DNA from: an uncultured Alphaproteobacteria bacterium
GTDB taxonomy: Bacteria > Pseudomonadota > Alphaproteobacteria > RF32 > CAG-239
NCBI GenBank assembly: GCA_910580155.1
Contig: CAJTWX010000003.1
Coordinates: 1 to 42,763, forward strand
Reading direction: 5' to 3'
DNA: 42,763 nt
The notes under the pieces are model-generated. The model worked only from the letters and a program-made list of their open reading frames with translations, had not been told where the DNA came from and ran no database searches. Within the stretch, counting starts at the first letter, position 1. Every line of letters begins with the position of its first letter. Below are positions 7,725-16,218 of this stretch, in pieces. The position numbers were made by a program, and so were the translations under genes.

Positions 7725-8588
7725 TTACTTCAAAGACTTGCCGAAATATTTAAAGAACTCGCCTTCCGGTGCAATTACCATTGACGTTTCGTCATTAAAA
7801 GAGTTGCGGTAAGCTTCAAGTGAACGGTAAAAAGAATAAAACTCAGGGTCTGCTCCCGTGGCATTATTCCATATCTCCGTAGCTTTTTTATCGCCTTCAC
7901 CCTTAATTTTTTGAGCTTCTTTTTCTGCATTGGCAACAGTAATTGTTGCTTGTTTATCAGCTGTTGCGCGAATTTCCTGCGCAGCTTTTTCGCCGTCTGC
8001 CCGATAACCTTTTGCCTCGCGAATTCGTTCCGTTTTCATCCGGTCGTTAATTGCCTGTGATACCTGAACCGGCAAATCGGCTCTGCGGATTCGTACGTCA
8101 GCAACTTCCACGCCAAGCTGCGCCGCATCTGCCTTAACTGCCTGACTGATACGTTTCATAATCTCATTTCTCTTTTCGGATAAAAGCTCTTTTAAGGTAA
8201 CAGTCGCTAGCACATTTCTGGCCGAAGAGTTGACTATTTCCTGCAGCCGGTTCTGTGCCTGATATTCGGTGCGAACGGTTTTATAAAATGTCAGCGGTTC
8301 CGTAATCCGATAGCGTGAAAAAGTGTCAACATCCAAACGTTTTTTATCTTTCAACACCACTTCCTGTGCTGGTGGCTCCAGATTAAGTAAGCGCTTGTCA
8401 TAAAAAACGACATTCTGGATAAAAGGAACTTTGATTTTAAGCCCCGGCTCCTGCACCAGACGCACAGGGTCGCCAAATTGCAAAACAATTGCCTGTTCAG
8501 GCTGCCGGACAATATAAAAGGCCTGTGCTGCAATAACCAAAACAAGTGCCGCACCGATTAAAATATATTGTAAATTCTTCTTCATCAT
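7725..8588 (-). CDS. hflC: HflC, SPFH-domain modulator of FtsH protease
   Basis: Inner-membrane protein that assembles with HflK into a cage around the FtsH protease and tunes its access to membrane substrates. The 287 residues have one N-terminal anchor (about 6-26), then the SPFH/band-7 domain (VRQPEQAIVLQFGDPVR), then a long charged helix with repeats such as EKAAQEIRATADKQAT. Two consecutive ATGs occur at the start; GGAG is four bases before the first and seven before the second. It follows hflK after 13 bases. Confidence 0.95.
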   Translation of the reverse strand: MMKKNLQYILIGAALVLVIAAQAFYIVRQPEQAIVLQFGDPVRLVQEPGLKIKVPFIQNVVFYDKRLLNLEPPAQEVVLKDKKRLDVDTFSRYRITEPLTFYKTVRTEYQAQNRLQEIVNSSARNVLATVTLKELLSEKRNEIMKRISQAVKADAAQLGVEVADVRIRRADLPVQVSQAINDRMKTERIREAKGYRADGEKAAQEIRATADKQATITVANAEKEAQKIKGEGDKKATEIWNNATGADPEFYSFYRSLEAYRNSFNDETSMVIAPEGEFFKYFGKSLK

Positions 8589-8601
8589 AAACTCCGTATT
8601 C

Positions 8602-9633
8602 TTATTTTAAAGGGACTATCGGCATCATATTGGAACTTTTTGCTCCGGGTTCCATAATGACGGTTTTGGATTTTTTCAAAACATCTTCCATCGTTTCCAG
8701 ATAAAGCCTTTTTGCCGTAACAAGACGTCCGGTCTTGTAAGCTTCGTAAACCGAAGAAAAACGTTTTGCCTCACCATCAGCTTTGCTTATGACAGCTTGT
8801 TTATAAGCTTCTGCTTCCTGTTTGCGTTTGATGGCCTCGCCCTCTGCTTTCGGCAATACCTCGTTGGCGTATGCTTCCGCCTCATTTTTGAAGCGTTCGG
8901 CATCGGTTTTGGCACGTTGCACTTCGTTAAACGCATCAACAACTTGCTTTGGCGGGTCAGCTTTTTGCAGTTTAACGCGGACAATGTTGACACCGGTCTG
9001 GAAACCATCCAGCAAACCTTGCAGCTCTTTCTTGGTATCACTTTCGATTTTATCGCGGTCGCCGGTAATAATGTCTTCCATCTTTGACTGGCCGATAATC
9101 TCGCGCAATACAGATTGTGCAGCTACCTTAACCGTCGATTCGGGAGTTCTGGTTTTAAACAGATAGTCTTTGGCATCTTTAATGTTCCAAACCACCGTAA
9201 GGTTAATATCAACAATATTCTCATCGCCTGTCAGCATATGGCTTTCCGTTAAGGTATTAACCGAATTTCTTGAGCTGTATTCATTTTCGGCCACACCTAA
9301 GTTAATGCTTCGTTCTTTGCTGACATCCACAATATAAACCGTTTCAATCGGGTAGGGGAGATGATAATGCAAACCGGCTTCGGTTGTGTCAACATATTTG
9401 CCGAGCCTTAAAACAACGCCTTGCTCGCTCGGCTGAACCTGATAAAAGCCGGAAATAAGCCATAAAAACAATAATAAACCCAAGATAATTTTATAAAACC
9501 CGTCAAAATTATCTTTTGAATTTTGCATTTTGGCAATTTTTGCCGTAAAGTCGACGACATTGGCTTTATGTGAAGCCGTCTCATCCGTTGTATCCCACGG
9601 ATTTATATTGTTTAAATCTGTTTTTTTCACCAT
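8602..9633 (-). CDS. hflK: HflK, SPFH-domain partner of HflC
   Basis: Partner of HflC in the FtsH regulatory complex. The 343 residues contain a 50-residue cytoplasmic N-terminus with NPWDT, one membrane segment (about 47-65, IILGLLLFLWLISGFYQV), the SPFH domain starting VQPSEQGVVLRLGKY, and a coiled-coil region rich in Glu/Ala/Lys (about 235-300). The N-terminal Gly-rich stretch of many HflK proteins is missing. GAGG lies eight bases before the ATG. It is the first gene of the four-gene minus-strand run; its promoter must lie in the AT-rich gap shared with apbC. Confidence 0.95.
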   Translation of the reverse strand: MVKKTDLNNINPWDTTDETASHKANVVDFTAKIAKMQNSKDNFDGFYKIILGLLLFLWLISGFYQVQPSEQGVVLRLGKYVDTTEAGLHYHLPYPIETVYIVDVSKERSINLGVAENEYSSRNSVNTLTESHMLTGDENIVDINLTVVWNIKDAKDYLFKTRTPESTVKVAAQSVLREIIGQSKMEDIITGDRDKIESDTKKELQGLLDGFQTGVNIVRVKLQKADPPKQVVDAFNEVQRAKTDAERFKNEAEAYANEVLPKAEGEAIKRKQEAEAYKQAVISKADGEAKRFSSVYEAYKTGRLVTAKRLYLETMEDVLKKSKTVIMEPGAKSSNMMPIVPLK

Positions 9634-9701
9634 AAATAAAACCTCAAAAGTTCTTCAAAATAAAAAATATATAAATTTTATACATTTATTGTAGAAAAAT
9701 A

Positions 9702-9716
9702 ATACAAAGCTTGTAT
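9702..9716. promoter_or_regulatory. Palindrome in the divergent hflK/apbC gap
   Basis: ATACAA-AGC-TTGTAT is a perfect 6+6 inverted repeat in the 127-base AT-rich gap between the diverging hflK and apbC genes. It could be an operator or an overlapping pair of promoter elements. No specific regulator is implied by the sequence. Confidence 0.25.
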
Positions 9717-9760
9717 AAAAACAATATTGAATAAATTATATCCACATCAGGGGTTTTGCT

Positions 9761-10756
9761 ATGGTCAATATAACCGAAAATCAAAATTTGGTCTTAAAGT
9801 ATTATAAATCGGACGAGATATCATCAATTAAAGAATTAGGCAGCCGTCTGATTGTGACCTTAAATGCGGCTGGAGATGAAAACAAAGCAGCTCTGCTCAA
9901 ACACGAGTTGGAACAGACTAATCCGGATAGAAAAGTTAATGTCGTATTTGTGAAAGAAAAAGCCGAACAGCCTGTTGCTCCTGAGAAGTGGAATATTAAA
10001 GGCGTAAAGCATATTATAGCGGTAGCATCCGGCAAGGGAGGAGTTGGTAAATCTACGACTTCAGTTAATCTGGCGCTTGCGTTATCAAACTTAAATCTTA
10101 AAGTAGCGTTGTTTGATGCGGATATATACGGACCGTCTGTTCCGACAATGCTCGGGTATGCGGCTGTTCCGCCCACGTCATATGACGGAACAACGTTTGA
10201 GCCGTATCAGGAATGCGGGATTAAATCAATGTCCATCGGCAGTATGATTTCCGGCGATACGGCGTTGATTTGGCGCGGGGCAAAAGCTTGCGGCGCTATT
10301 CAACAGCTCCTGACCGAAACTAACTGGGGCGAGATTGATGTGATGGTAATTGATATGCCCCCCGGAACCGGCGATATCCAAATCACGATGTCGCAAAAGA
10401 TGGATTTTTCCGGCGCCGTTATTGTTTCCACACCGCAGGACATCGCTTTAATAGACGCTGTTAAAGGCATAAATTTGTTTAACAAAATCGGTGTTCCCGT
10501 ATTAGGCATAATTGAAAATATGAGTTATTATATTTGCGAAAAATGCGGCCAGCGTGCAGAAATATTCGGTCACGCCGGCGCTGAAAAAACTGCCGAAAAA
10601 TACGGTATAGATTTTCTAGGCGGAATCCCTTTGCATTATGATATCCGCCAAAATGCCGATTCGGGGACGCCTATAGTTCAAACTGCTCCTGACAGCGAAT
10701 ATGCTAAAGCTTATGAAAATATTGCCAAAAAAGTGGCTGAAAAAATAAGGTTATAA
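9761..10756 (+). CDS. apbC: Mrp/ApbC-family iron-sulfur carrier P-loop protein
   Basis: Cytoplasmic ATPase that holds and delivers Fe-S clusters to target enzymes. The 331 residues have a deviant Walker A GKGGVGKST at 91-99, the Asp-rich ALFDADIYGPSVP segment, VIDMPPGTGD, and the cluster-binding pair Cys259-x-x-Cys262 in YYICEKCGQ, where two subunits share a cluster. The N-terminal 75 residues are shorter and more divergent than the usual MIP18/DUF59-like domain. AGGGG precedes the ATG. It is transcribed alone and converges on the methyltransferase gene with five bases between the two stops. Confidence 0.93.
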   Translation: MVNITENQNLVLKYYKSDEISSIKELGSRLIVTLNAAGDENKAALLKHELEQTNPDRKVNVVFVKEKAEQPVAPEKWNIKGVKHIIAVASGKGGVGKSTTSVNLALALSNLNLKVALFDADIYGPSVPTMLGYAAVPPTSYDGTTFEPYQECGIKSMSIGSMISGDTALIWRGAKACGAIQQLLTETNWGEIDVMVIDMPPGTGDIQITMSQKMDFSGAVIVSTPQDIALIDAVKGINLFNKIGVPVLGIIENMSYYICEKCGQRAEIFGHAGAEKTAEKYGIDFLGGIPLHYDIRQNADSGTPIVQTAPDSEYAKAYENIAKKVAEKIRL

Positions 10757-10761
10757 ATACG

Positions 10762-11460
10762 CTACTTGTTAACCCGATAAAACTCTTTGCGGTGCTTTCG
10801 TCCCATTCCCCAGAGGTTGCCGAGTCCGTTTATCGGCTGCACGATATATTGCGATTTGATGTTAAAGTCCCGACGTAAAAAGACGGATGTTGTTTTAGTA
10901 TAATTGTTCATTGGGCAAAAACCATAAAAATCAATCTGGATTAAATCGCCTTTTTTCAGATTGTTTACGGCGTCAATATATTCCTGACTGGTGTTAATGC
11001 GGTCGCTGTCATCCAAAATAATCATCCCGCCGTCGTTCAATCTGTCCAGTGCCGTGCGTGCGCAATCAGCTCGCCTTTTGCCATCAACAATAATAACGTC
11101 ATATTTCTTATCGTCTTCATAAATGGCGTTGTAATAACCTTCCCCTTCGTCACGCCAGCGGATGTCCAGATTCGCGCATTGAAATTCCTTTTGCCATTTA
11201 TCAAACCATTGCAGGTTATCTTCAATGCTTGTTACTTGCTTTGCCCGATTCGCCCAGAATAAAGATGAATTTCCACAGCCAAACTCAAAAATTTCTTTTT
11301 CGGAAAAATCAAGCTGTGATAAATATTCTATTGCCGGATAGGTGTACCACGGAATCGGGTTATTATCTTTATCAAGGCAGACTTTCTCGTCAATTGTCCG
11401 TTCAATGGCAAATTCTTTCTGCCACATCTCAATAAATTTCAAAAATTTCTCACTGTACAT
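10762..11460 (-). CDS. Class I SAM-dependent methyltransferase-like protein
   Basis: Probable methyltransferase of about 232 residues with unknown substrate. The Rossmann core shows motif I as EIFEFGCGNSSLFWANR (SAM binding), an acidic loop SIEDNLQWFDKW, and the motif KYDVIIVDGKRRADCA followed by GGMIILDDSDR. These features resemble small FkbM/class-24-like methyltransferases found near sugar genes, but the substrate cannot be read from the sequence. I chose the ATG at 11460 with GGTGA upstream; a TTG four codons earlier is possible. It lies downstream of gcrA on the same strand but behind a terminator. Confidence 0.8.
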   Translation of the reverse strand: MYSEKFLKFIEMWQKEFAIERTIDEKVCLDKDNNPIPWYTYPAIEYLSQLDFSEKEIFEFGCGNSSLFWANRAKQVTSIEDNLQWFDKWQKEFQCANLDIRWRDEGEGYYNAIYEDDKKYDVIIVDGKRRADCARTALDRLNDGGMIILDDSDRINTSQEYIDAVNNLKKGDLIQIDFYGFCPMNNYTKTTSVFLRRDFNIKSQYIVQPINGLGNLWGMGRKHRKEFYRVNK

Positions 11461-11477
11461 CGCATTCACCAAATAAA

Positions 11478-11510
11478 AAAGATGCGAAATTATATCAACC
11501 CCGCATCTTT
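11478..11510 (-). terminator. Terminator downstream of gcrA
   Basis: Nine-base arms AAAGATGCG/CGCATCTTT with a 15-base loop. Read on the minus strand it runs into six T residues. It lies between gcrA and the methyltransferase gene and ends just before the latter's ribosome site. Confidence 0.7.
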
Positions 11511-11530
11511 AGTGTTGTAAATTCCAAAAA

Positions 11531-12010
11531 CTAAAATTTTTTCCCCGGTTTAACGTAGGCAACGGCAGCGTGCTCTTCGCAATAAGTCTGTCCGGTTCTA
11601 ACTCTTTTGCCGCAAAAACAAAAATCATCATCGCGCGGGTCACCCATCGGCCAACGGCAAGTGTGGTTATCAAGCTTCACCAGCGGAATATTTGCAGTTT
11701 CAGCTGCCACTGGTTTGTTGGCTGCCGATTTGACGGGCTTAGTCTCCTTAGCCGGTGCGGGTTTGGCAGAAGACTGCTTCGCTTGTGTGTTTTTTTCTTT
11801 AATTGTTTTTTCTTTTGGGGTATTTTTATTCTCTTCTTCTTCCAAATCTGTTTTTTTAATCGGTGAAGGTCTGGCAGTTAAACACAAACGGTGTACTTTG
11901 CCGATAATCGAGTTTTTTGTAACGTTCAGGGCTTTTGCTATCTGACCGGTAGTCATCCCCCTGTCCCACATTCTTTTTAATTCTTCAACTGCTTCATCGG
12001 TCCAAATCAT
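11531..12010 (-). CDS. gcrA: GcrA, alphaproteobacterial cell-cycle regulator
   Basis: Transcription factor that binds methylated GANTC sites together with sigma-70 RNA polymerase and controls cell-cycle genes. The 159 residues start with the diagnostic N-terminal helix-turn-helix (residues 1-50, beginning MIWTDEAVEELKRMW and containing TGQIAKALNVTKNSIIGKVH). A Lys/Pro/Ala-rich linker (about 55-110) leads to the C-terminal domain with CRWPMGD, FCFCGK and YCEEH that docks on sigma. The ATG follows a G-rich ribosome site. The family is restricted to Alphaproteobacteria, so this is the best taxonomic marker in the window. It predicts a CcrM-type methylase elsewhere in the genome. Confidence 0.96.
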   Translation of the reverse strand: MIWTDEAVEELKRMWDRGMTTGQIAKALNVTKNSIIGKVHRLCLTARPSPIKKTDLEEEENKNTPKEKTIKEKNTQAKQSSAKPAPAKETKPVKSAANKPVAAETANIPLVKLDNHTCRWPMGDPRDDDFCFCGKRVRTGQTYCEEHAAVAYVKPGKKF

Positions 12011-12048
12011 TTTGTTGCCCCCTTGGTTGGTTGTTTACTTTTCAGCTC

Positions 12049-12077
12049 ACAATAAACGATTCGGTTTTAAATTGCAA
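12049..12077 (-). promoter_or_regulatory. Candidate promoter for gcrA
   Basis: On the minus strand TTGCAA (12072-12077) is 17 bases from TATTGT (12049-12054), about 38 bases before the gcrA ATG. No GANTC site lies inside it. Confidence 0.4.
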
Positions 12078-12142
12078 GTATAACGTTTTTTTAAATTTTA
12101 TGAAATAGAATAAAGCTAACTTGTTAAAAGGAATAAAGTTTT

Positions 12143-13402
12143 ATGCGTAAATTTGTTTTAGCCGCATTTTTGGCCGCAGGTTTAGTTTGTAATGCTGCAG
12201 CAGATATATCGGAATATCGTCTTCATTTTGATGTTAAAATGGATATGGATTTATCCAGTCTTGATAAATATATAGATAAAATAAAAAAAGCGGCCAAAGT
12301 CTATGATAAAGGCTATGAATCGCGATTTTATATAGGAAATAAATTTAATAAAGACTTCAGCCGTGTTATTAAGGCATACGGCTCAAGCGAAAGCCGTATC
12401 AAAACAAGCTATGAAGACGATTTGCTTGAGATGATTTTAATGCTTCCTAAAGAGATGTACCAATACATAGGGCCAATGTTGCACGAAGTTCCGACAATGC
12501 CTGAAAAAATCCTCAATCTCCCCGGAATCAAAGAAACAAAAAACAAATTTCCCGAAGATATAGCCGAAAAATATAAAGGAATGGAAGATATAGAGTTTTT
12601 GTCACCTGCGTTGTATGTTGCCTTAATGCCGCAAATGTGGGAAAAACAAAAGCAGGATTTGGATCGTCCCGAAAGTATTCCTGCGGCAAAACCGAAAAAG
12701 CCTGTTTTTTTGCCGGATTATCTAAAGGAAAAAGCCGATTCTCCGCTTCCTCAGGCGGAAAAGAAGCCTGCATCTGCTAATGCGCGGGTAAAAAACACGC
12801 CGGCAGATATGTCGCGTCGGACACTGTATCCGAATTTAACCTCTCCTTTAACCACCAGCGATGCCGAGGCATTTATAGCCACGCTTGATCAGATAAATGA
12901 ATGGGGGCGTCAAAATAATATGCAGAACAGTATGGCTGTAATTCGGGCCGGATTTTTGCTGAATCTTATAGAAGCAGATGCTGAAAAGCCATTGCAGCAA
13001 AGCACTCTAAAAGATATGGTCAATCCCTGTCAAAATCTGGTGCTTAAAACCCGCATAGCCGGTGTTTACCATAGTTTTGGTGCGGTGGTTGCAAAAGACG
13101 GGTTTACTCCCGAAGAATGGGCATATACCTGTGATAAAACTCTTAAAGCGTTTCGCGTAGCCGAGGCTAATCACGCAATGGCGTATGCCATCCGTTTTCA
13201 TCGCCGCGGCTATTATGACCGCTATTATGAAATGTTGCCGCTTAAATGGCAGCAGGGAATGAGACAGACTGAAGCCGCTCTGGTACAGATGTATTCAGCA
13301 TTAAAAGAAGATGTTTCGGCCATTAAGCCGATAAAGAAAAAAATCCGGAAAAAATTAGTTGAAAACGATGATTTGCTGCTGACAACGCCGATAATTTATT
13401 AA
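12143..13402 (+). CDS. Hypothetical secreted protein
   Basis: I do not recognise this 419-residue protein. It begins with a clear signal peptide (MRKFVLAAFLAAGLVCNAAA) and is therefore periplasmic or exported. Residues about 20-170 form a mixed domain rich in Lys, Asp and Met. A Pro/Lys/Ala linker lies about 175-225. The C-terminal 200 residues look helical and contain Cys residues in MVNPCQNLVLK and WAYTCDKTLKAF that could pair. It ends in a basic tail (KPIKKKIRKKLVEND). AAGGA precedes the ATG. It stands alone between gcrA (divergent) and rpoZ (same strand, own promoter). Confidence 0.8.
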   Translation: MRKFVLAAFLAAGLVCNAAADISEYRLHFDVKMDMDLSSLDKYIDKIKKAAKVYDKGYESRFYIGNKFNKDFSRVIKAYGSSESRIKTSYEDDLLEMILMLPKEMYQYIGPMLHEVPTMPEKILNLPGIKETKNKFPEDIAEKYKGMEDIEFLSPALYVALMPQMWEKQKQDLDRPESIPAAKPKKPVFLPDYLKEKADSPLPQAEKKPASANARVKNTPADMSRRTLYPNLTSPLTTSDAEAFIATLDQINEWGRQNNMQNSMAVIRAGFLLNLIEADAEKPLQQSTLKDMVNPCQNLVLKTRIAGVYHSFGAVVAKDGFTPEEWAYTCDKTLKAFRVAEANHAMAYAIRFHRRGYYDRYYEMLPLKWQQGMRQTEAALVQMYSALKEDVSAIKPIKKKIRKKLVENDDLLLTTPIIY

Positions 13403-13420
13403 AAAAATCGAAAAAAACAG

Positions 13421-13450
13421 TTGCATTTCAAAGATGTGTTGTGCTATATA
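13421..13450 (+). promoter_or_regulatory. Candidate promoter for rpoZ
   Basis: TTGCAT (13421-13426) is 18 bases from TATATA (13445-13450), 40 bases before the rpoZ ATG. Confidence 0.45.
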
Positions 13451-13490
13451 ACTTCACAAAGCATAAAATTCAAGATAAAGGGTAAATACA

Positions 13491-13970
13491 ATGGCTCGTG
13501 TAACAGTTGAAGACTGTATTGAAAAAATTCCAAACCGCTATGAACTTTTGTTGGTTGCGGCACAACGTGCAAAAGACATTGCTGCCGGTTCCCCGATTAA
13601 AGTAGAACGTGATAATGATAAAAACTCTGTCGTATCTTTGAGGGAAATTGCCGAAAGCAAGGCAGATATTGAAGAATTGCAGCGCTCTCTGGTTATGGGC
13701 TTGCAAAAATATGTAGAGGTTGAAGAACCTGAAGAAGAAGAGTTGGAAATTTTGGCTGCCGAAAAAGAACTTTCCGAATTGGATGCCCAATTTGACGGCG
13801 ATACCATTTTAGACGCTGCTCTTGCTGAAAGTATGCAGATTGAAGACAGCAACGGCGAAACTCTTGATGTAGACACTGCAGATGTATCATTGGATGATAC
13901 TGATTTGGATGATGATTTGCTTGATGTCAAAGATGATTTTTCTGATGATATCGAAGATTTTGAAGAATAA
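13491..13970 (+). CDS. rpoZ: RpoZ, RNA polymerase omega subunit with acidic tail
   Basis: Omega subunit, which helps assemble beta-prime and is part of the ppGpp site in proteobacterial RNA polymerase. The N-terminal 65 residues match the family (MARVTVEDCIEKIPNRYELL, then VAAQRAKDIAAGSP and the conserved KNSVVSLREIA). The protein is longer than usual: 159 residues against roughly 65-135 in the family. The extra C-terminal half is strongly acidic, with many Asp and Glu and repeats such as DDTDLDDDLLDVKDD. A hairpin terminator follows, then rsh, the usual alphaproteobacterial neighbour. Confidence 0.95.
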   Translation: MARVTVEDCIEKIPNRYELLLVAAQRAKDIAAGSPIKVERDNDKNSVVSLREIAESKADIEELQRSLVMGLQKYVEVEEPEEEELEILAAEKELSELDAQFDGDTILDAALAESMQIEDSNGETLDVDTADVSLDDTDLDDDLLDVKDDFSDDIEDFEE

Positions 13971-14001
13971 ATCTCTTTTTTAAGAAAATTTAATAATTCG
14001 T

Positions 14002-14032
14002 AAAGCAAGATAGGGTAAACATATCTTGCTTT
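14002..14032 (+). terminator. Terminator after rpoZ
   Basis: Perfect 11-base arms AAAGCAAGATA/TATCTTGCTTT with a 9-base loop, followed by a T run. It separates rpoZ from rsh. Its 3' arm overlaps a candidate rsh promoter -35 box. Confidence 0.85.
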
Positions 14033-14053
14033 TTTTATATTTTGCGCTATAGT
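14026..14053 (+). promoter_or_regulatory. Candidate promoter for rsh, overlapping the rpoZ terminator
   Basis: TTGCTT (14026-14031) is 16 bases from TATAGT (14048-14053), about 30 bases before the rsh ATG. The -35 box lies inside the 3' arm of the rpoZ terminator. Prediction only. Confidence 0.35.
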
Positions 14054-14083
14054 TAACAAATGGGATGGATGAAAAGAGGTTAG

Positions 14084-16210
14084 ATGTTAAGACAATATGA
14101 ACTTGTAGATATCGTAAAATCGTATGACCCGAACGCAGATGAAGATGCGTTAAACCGCGCATATGTTTTTGCAATGAAAAAACACGGTGCGCAGCTTCGC
14201 ACCTCGGGTGATCCGTATTATTCCCATCCGATTGAAGTCGCTGGCATCCTTACAAAATTTCGCCTAGACTGCAATTCCATTATTGCCGGATTGTTGCACG
14301 ATACGGTTGAAGACACTGATACCACGGTTGAAGAAATTAAGGAGTTATTTGGTCCGCAGGTTGCTGCTATTGTTGATGGCGTAACCAAACTGGCAATTAT
14401 TGAGCAAAAATCAGGCTCAAGCAAACAAGCAGAAAATTTCCGTAAGCTTCTACTGGCAATGTCCGAAGATATCCGCGTGTTGCTAATCAAACTGGCAGAC
14501 CGCCTGCATAATATCCGCACGTTACATTTTTGCAAAGAAGAAAAAAGAAAAAGAATCGCTAAAGAAACGCTTGATATTTATGCGCCGCTTGCCGAGCGTA
14601 TTGGTATGCAAGAGATTAAAACAGAGCTTGAAGAAATCGCATTTTCAGAATTGCATAAAGAAGCGCACGATTCTATCGTTGCGCGTTTAAACTTTTTACG
14701 CGAACAGGGGAGCAACCTTGTTCCGAAGATTATTGACCAATTAGAAAAAGATATGGAGGAGAATGGCGTCAAGGCAACGGTGACCGGCCGTGAAAAATCC
14801 CCATATTCTATATGGCGTAAAATGCAATTAAAAAACGCTTCGTTTGAACAATTGTCAGATATTATGGCATTTCGTATCTGTGTGGATGATATTGCCGCCT
14901 GTTATCAGGTTTTGGGGATTATACACAGTAAATACCATATGGTACCGCGCCGGTTTAAAGATTATATCTCAACCCCGAAACCCAACGGCTATCAGTCTAT
15001 CCATACCGGCATCATCGGACCGGAAAATACCCGAATCGAAATTCAAATCCGTACGCACGAAATGCACGAAATCAATGAAAAAGGCGTGGCGGCTCACTGG
15101 GCATATAAACAAGGGCAAAAAGTTGCCGGACGCAGTTTCCGCTGGATTCGAGAACTACTGGAGATTTTGGAACAAGCGCAAAACCCCGATGAATTTTTGG
15201 AAAACACTAAGCTTGAGATGTATAATGATCAGGTATTTTGCTTTACGCCAAAGGGGGATTTAATTGGTTTACCTTATGGTTCAACACCAGTTGACTTTGC
15301 CTATGCTGTGCATTCAAGCGTGGGTGATAAATGTGTCGGAGCAAAAATCAACGGTGAAATAAAACCTTTAAGAAGTGTATTACAGAATGGGGATCAGGTC
15401 GAAGTACTGACCTCCAAAGCACAGCATCCTTCCACCGAGTGGGAGCGATTTGTGGTGACAGGAAAAGCCAAAGCAGCGATTCGCCGCTATGTACGGGCGT
15501 GTAAACGCGAACAGTTTCTGGCACTCGGCAAAGATATTTTGGAAAAGCTGTTTAAACAAGAAAATCTGGAGTTCAGCGAGAAAGGTATCTATGGGACGCT
15601 GCCGCACTTTGAGTGTGAAACGCTTGAAGATTTATATGCTAAAGTAGGTGAAGGGCTTGTAACCGGCTGGGATGTATTAAGAGCCGTTTATCCAGCATAC
15701 AAACAATCGAAAATTACTCAGGTAGTAAATTCCATAAAGCTCTCCAAGCCAAAGAAGAAAAAGAACAATGCATTGAAAATTGAGGGGCTGATAACCGGTA
15801 TGGCTGTTCATTTTGCCGGATGTTGTCACCCCGTTCCCGGCGACAGGATTGTCGGCATCGTAACCACCGGAAAAGGTGTTGCCGTGCATTCTTTGTCTTG
15901 CAAAGCGCTTGAAAAATATGCAGATGAACCGGAACGCTGGCTTGATATCTCTTGGGGCAACGATGCTGAAAGCGAAAACCATACTGCCCGTATGAAAGTA
16001 ATGATTAGCAATGAACCCGGTGCTTTGGGTGAATTGTCAAACCTCATAGCCCGTCAAAACGCCAACATTACAAACTTGAATATTGTATACAGAACGATTA
16101 GTTATTTTGAAATCTTGGTAGATATAGATGTCAAAAATACTGACCATCTAAATGACATTATCTCCGCCTTAAGAGCATCTAAAGTCATAAGTTTTGTATC
16201 CAGAGCATAG
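14084..16210 (+). CDS. rsh: Rsh, bifunctional (p)ppGpp synthetase/hydrolase
   Basis: RelA/SpoT-homologue controlling the stringent response. The 708 residues show the full domain set. The HD hydrolase domain is intact (His48 in YYSHP, His72-Asp73 in LLHDTVEDT). The synthetase domain has RFKD at about 290-293, the charge pattern of bifunctional Rel/SpoT enzymes rather than the EXDD of dedicated RelA, plus NGYQSIHTGI and EIQIRT. TGS follows (about 385-450, VFCFTPKGDLIGLPYGSTPVDFAYAVH), then a Cys-His segment (HFAGCCHPVPGDRIVG) and a C-terminal ACT domain (about 630-708). AGAGG precedes the ATG. It heads rsh-DUF2062-acpS. Confidence 0.96.
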   Translation: MLRQYELVDIVKSYDPNADEDALNRAYVFAMKKHGAQLRTSGDPYYSHPIEVAGILTKFRLDCNSIIAGLLHDTVEDTDTTVEEIKELFGPQVAAIVDGVTKLAIIEQKSGSSKQAENFRKLLLAMSEDIRVLLIKLADRLHNIRTLHFCKEEKRKRIAKETLDIYAPLAERIGMQEIKTELEEIAFSELHKEAHDSIVARLNFLREQGSNLVPKIIDQLEKDMEENGVKATVTGREKSPYSIWRKMQLKNASFEQLSDIMAFRICVDDIAACYQVLGIIHSKYHMVPRRFKDYISTPKPNGYQSIHTGIIGPENTRIEIQIRTHEMHEINEKGVAAHWAYKQGQKVAGRSFRWIRELLEILEQAQNPDEFLENTKLEMYNDQVFCFTPKGDLIGLPYGSTPVDFAYAVHSSVGDKCVGAKINGEIKPLRSVLQNGDQVEVLTSKAQHPSTEWERFVVTGKAKAAIRRYVRACKREQFLALGKDILEKLFKQENLEFSEKGIYGTLPHFECETLEDLYAKVGEGLVTGWDVLRAVYPAYKQSKITQVVNSIKLSKPKKKKNNALKIEGLITGMAVHFAGCCHPVPGDRIVGIVTTGKGVAVHSLSCKALEKYADEPERWLDISWGNDAESENHTARMKVMISNEPGALGELSNLIARQNANITNLNIVYRTISYFEILVDIDVKNTDHLNDIISALRASKVISFVSRA

Positions 16211-16218
16211 GAGGTTTG

